Source: an uncultured Spirochaetia bacterium
GTDB taxonomy: Bacteria > Spirochaetota > UBA6919
Length of the DNA stretch: 7,011 nt
Direction: 5' to 3'
Assembly: GCA_913053665.1 (NCBI GenBank)
Contig: CAJXGR010000163.1
Location: forward strand, 1-7,011
Position numbers and translations under genes: made by a program. The stretch's first letter is position 1. The number at the start of each line of letters is the position of its first letter. Below, one piece after another: positions 6,704-7,011 of the stretch. Under the pieces are notes generated by a model, which saw only the letters and a list, made by a program, of their open reading frames with translations, ran no database searches and was not told the origin of the DNA.

Positions 6704-6742
6704 GTCAAAAGTATGCCAAACAAAACTGGTATACTTTTTGAC
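6704..6742 (+). terminator. Terminator-like hairpin after the fibre gene
   Basis: Eleven bases after the fibre stop, the arm 6704-6718 (GTCAAAAGTATGCCA) pairs with 6727-6742 (TGGTATACTTTTTGAC): 15 pairs including one G-U, with one bulged T and an eight-base loop. The inner eight-pair stem is preceded by AAAA and followed by TTTTT, the layout of an intrinsic terminator that could act in both directions. It closes the tail operon at the expected place. GC content of the stem is modest, so termination strength is unknown. Confidence 0.7.
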
Positions 6743-6761
6743 CTAAAATGACTAAATTCCC

Positions 6762-6794
6762 TTAGAACGTTTATTTTTTGAAAATTAGAACGTT
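6762..6794. repeat. Pair of TTAGAACGTT direct repeats with palindromic core
   Basis: TTAGAACGTT occurs at 6762-6771 and again at 6785-6794, with starts 23 bases apart. Each contains the palindrome AACGTT, and the second extends to GAACGTTC (6788-6795). The spacing of about two helical turns would suit a dimeric regulator binding one face of the DNA, and a TTGAAA (6778-6783) between the copies resembles a -35 box, but I see no convincing -10 box. In AT-rich DNA such short repeats can occur by chance. Confidence 0.35.
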
Positions 6795-6806
6795 CGCTAA
6801 CAATAA

Positions 6807-7011
6807 GTCGAATTAGGAAGGAATAGTAGACAACAGAACCAAGTTATTGAAATAGTTAAAGCTCATGGATTTTTAAGGATGAATACAGGAAATGATCTAA
6901 TTTAAGATGGGATTGATGATTATCTGTGATTCAATCTATTTAACGTGAGTTTGGAATCAGTTAAAATGGCTAACTCCCTGTCGGACTGGGAAGTTCGACC
7001 TACAGGCTTTT
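6807..7011 (+). pseudogene. Possible decayed reading frame, function unknown
   Basis: One frame reads protein-like across the end of the window but is broken by TAA at 6903-6905 and TGA at 6927-6929. The pieces are VELGRNSRQQNQVIEIVKAHGF and LRMNTGNDLI (6807-6902), DGIDDYL (6906-6926), and FNLFNVSLESVKMANSLSDW plus EVRPTGF (6930-7011, open at the edge). The last piece could instead be the start of a separate gene, using GTG at 6945 or ATG at 6966, but no clear ribosome binding site precedes either. I do not recognise the sequence. The short open stretches are only weak evidence of coding in AT-rich DNA, so this is tentative. The rest of the gene-free 6694-7011 stretch holds the hairpins and the repeat listed separately. 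Confidence 0.25.
6977..7011 (+). terminator. Hairpin followed by CTTTT at window edge
   Basis: CCTGT (6977-6981) pairs with ACAGG (7002-7006). Inside it, CGGACT (6982-6987) can pair with AGTTCG (6992-6997), with one G-U pair and a GGGA tetraloop, leaving four bases (6998-7001) bulged. CTTTT follows up to the end of the window, so a T-tract may continue beyond it. This could be an intrinsic terminator or a small structured RNA end. It overlaps the possible coding frame above, and the two readings compete. Confidence 0.35.

Noticed and set aside
6987..7006. GTTCGACC resembling a tRNA T-loop near the window end
   Set aside because: The flanking five-base arms do not pair as a T-stem, and no acceptor, D or anticodon arms can be placed around it.
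6694..7011. Phage attachment site at the end of the tail operon
   Set aside because: No tRNA end, integrase gene or matching core repeat is visible, and the other prophage end is outside the window.

Overview
The window is a compact block of phage-type contractile-tail genes, all on the + strand. It probably comes from a prophage, a tailocin-like element or a related contractile injection system. From position 2 to about 6693 the genes overlap by 1 to 14 bases or lie within a base or two of each other, and most have a visible Shine-Dalgarno sequence, so they look like one late operon. The order is: LysM protein (C-terminal part only), small LysM/tail-X-like protein, gpD-like hub, gpV/gp45-like spike, gp25/W/gp46-like wedge protein, baseplate J-like protein, a protein in the gpI position, then a tail fibre. 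This matches the order known for P2-like, Mu-like and PBSX-like tails. Head, sheath, tube, tape-measure, lysis and integration genes are not in the window.

The genes would work together in baseplate assembly. The LysM proteins would link tube or tape to hub, the gpD-like hub would carry the central spike with its His-x-His tip motif, the wedge proteins (gp25-like, J-like and gpI-position) would surround the hub, and the fibre would bind the host surface. Two features are unusual: a 38-residue Lys/Arg-rich tail on the hub protein, and a J-family-like signature at the N-terminus of the gpI-position protein.

The fibre gene is the most notable part. It has a one-base frame disruption at a C5 tract (6421-6425). 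Frame 0 stops at 6449, but the conserved C-terminal fibre domain continues in the +1 frame to 6693. Within about 20 bases of this point GC drops from about 45-55% in sampled upstream lines to about 27-35% in most sampled lines downstream, which suggests a mosaic joint at the fibre tip.

The last 318 bases (6694-7011) carry no intact gene. They hold a good terminator-like hairpin directly after the fibre, a short direct repeat containing an AACGTT palindrome, a possibly decayed reading frame with two internal stops, and a second hairpin at the window edge.

The host cannot be fixed from this sequence. The AT-rich flank and moderate-GC phage genes would fit a spirochaete such as Leptospira, but that is an impression, not a demonstration. 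I saw no CRISPR array, tRNA, integrase, transposase or recognisable defence system.
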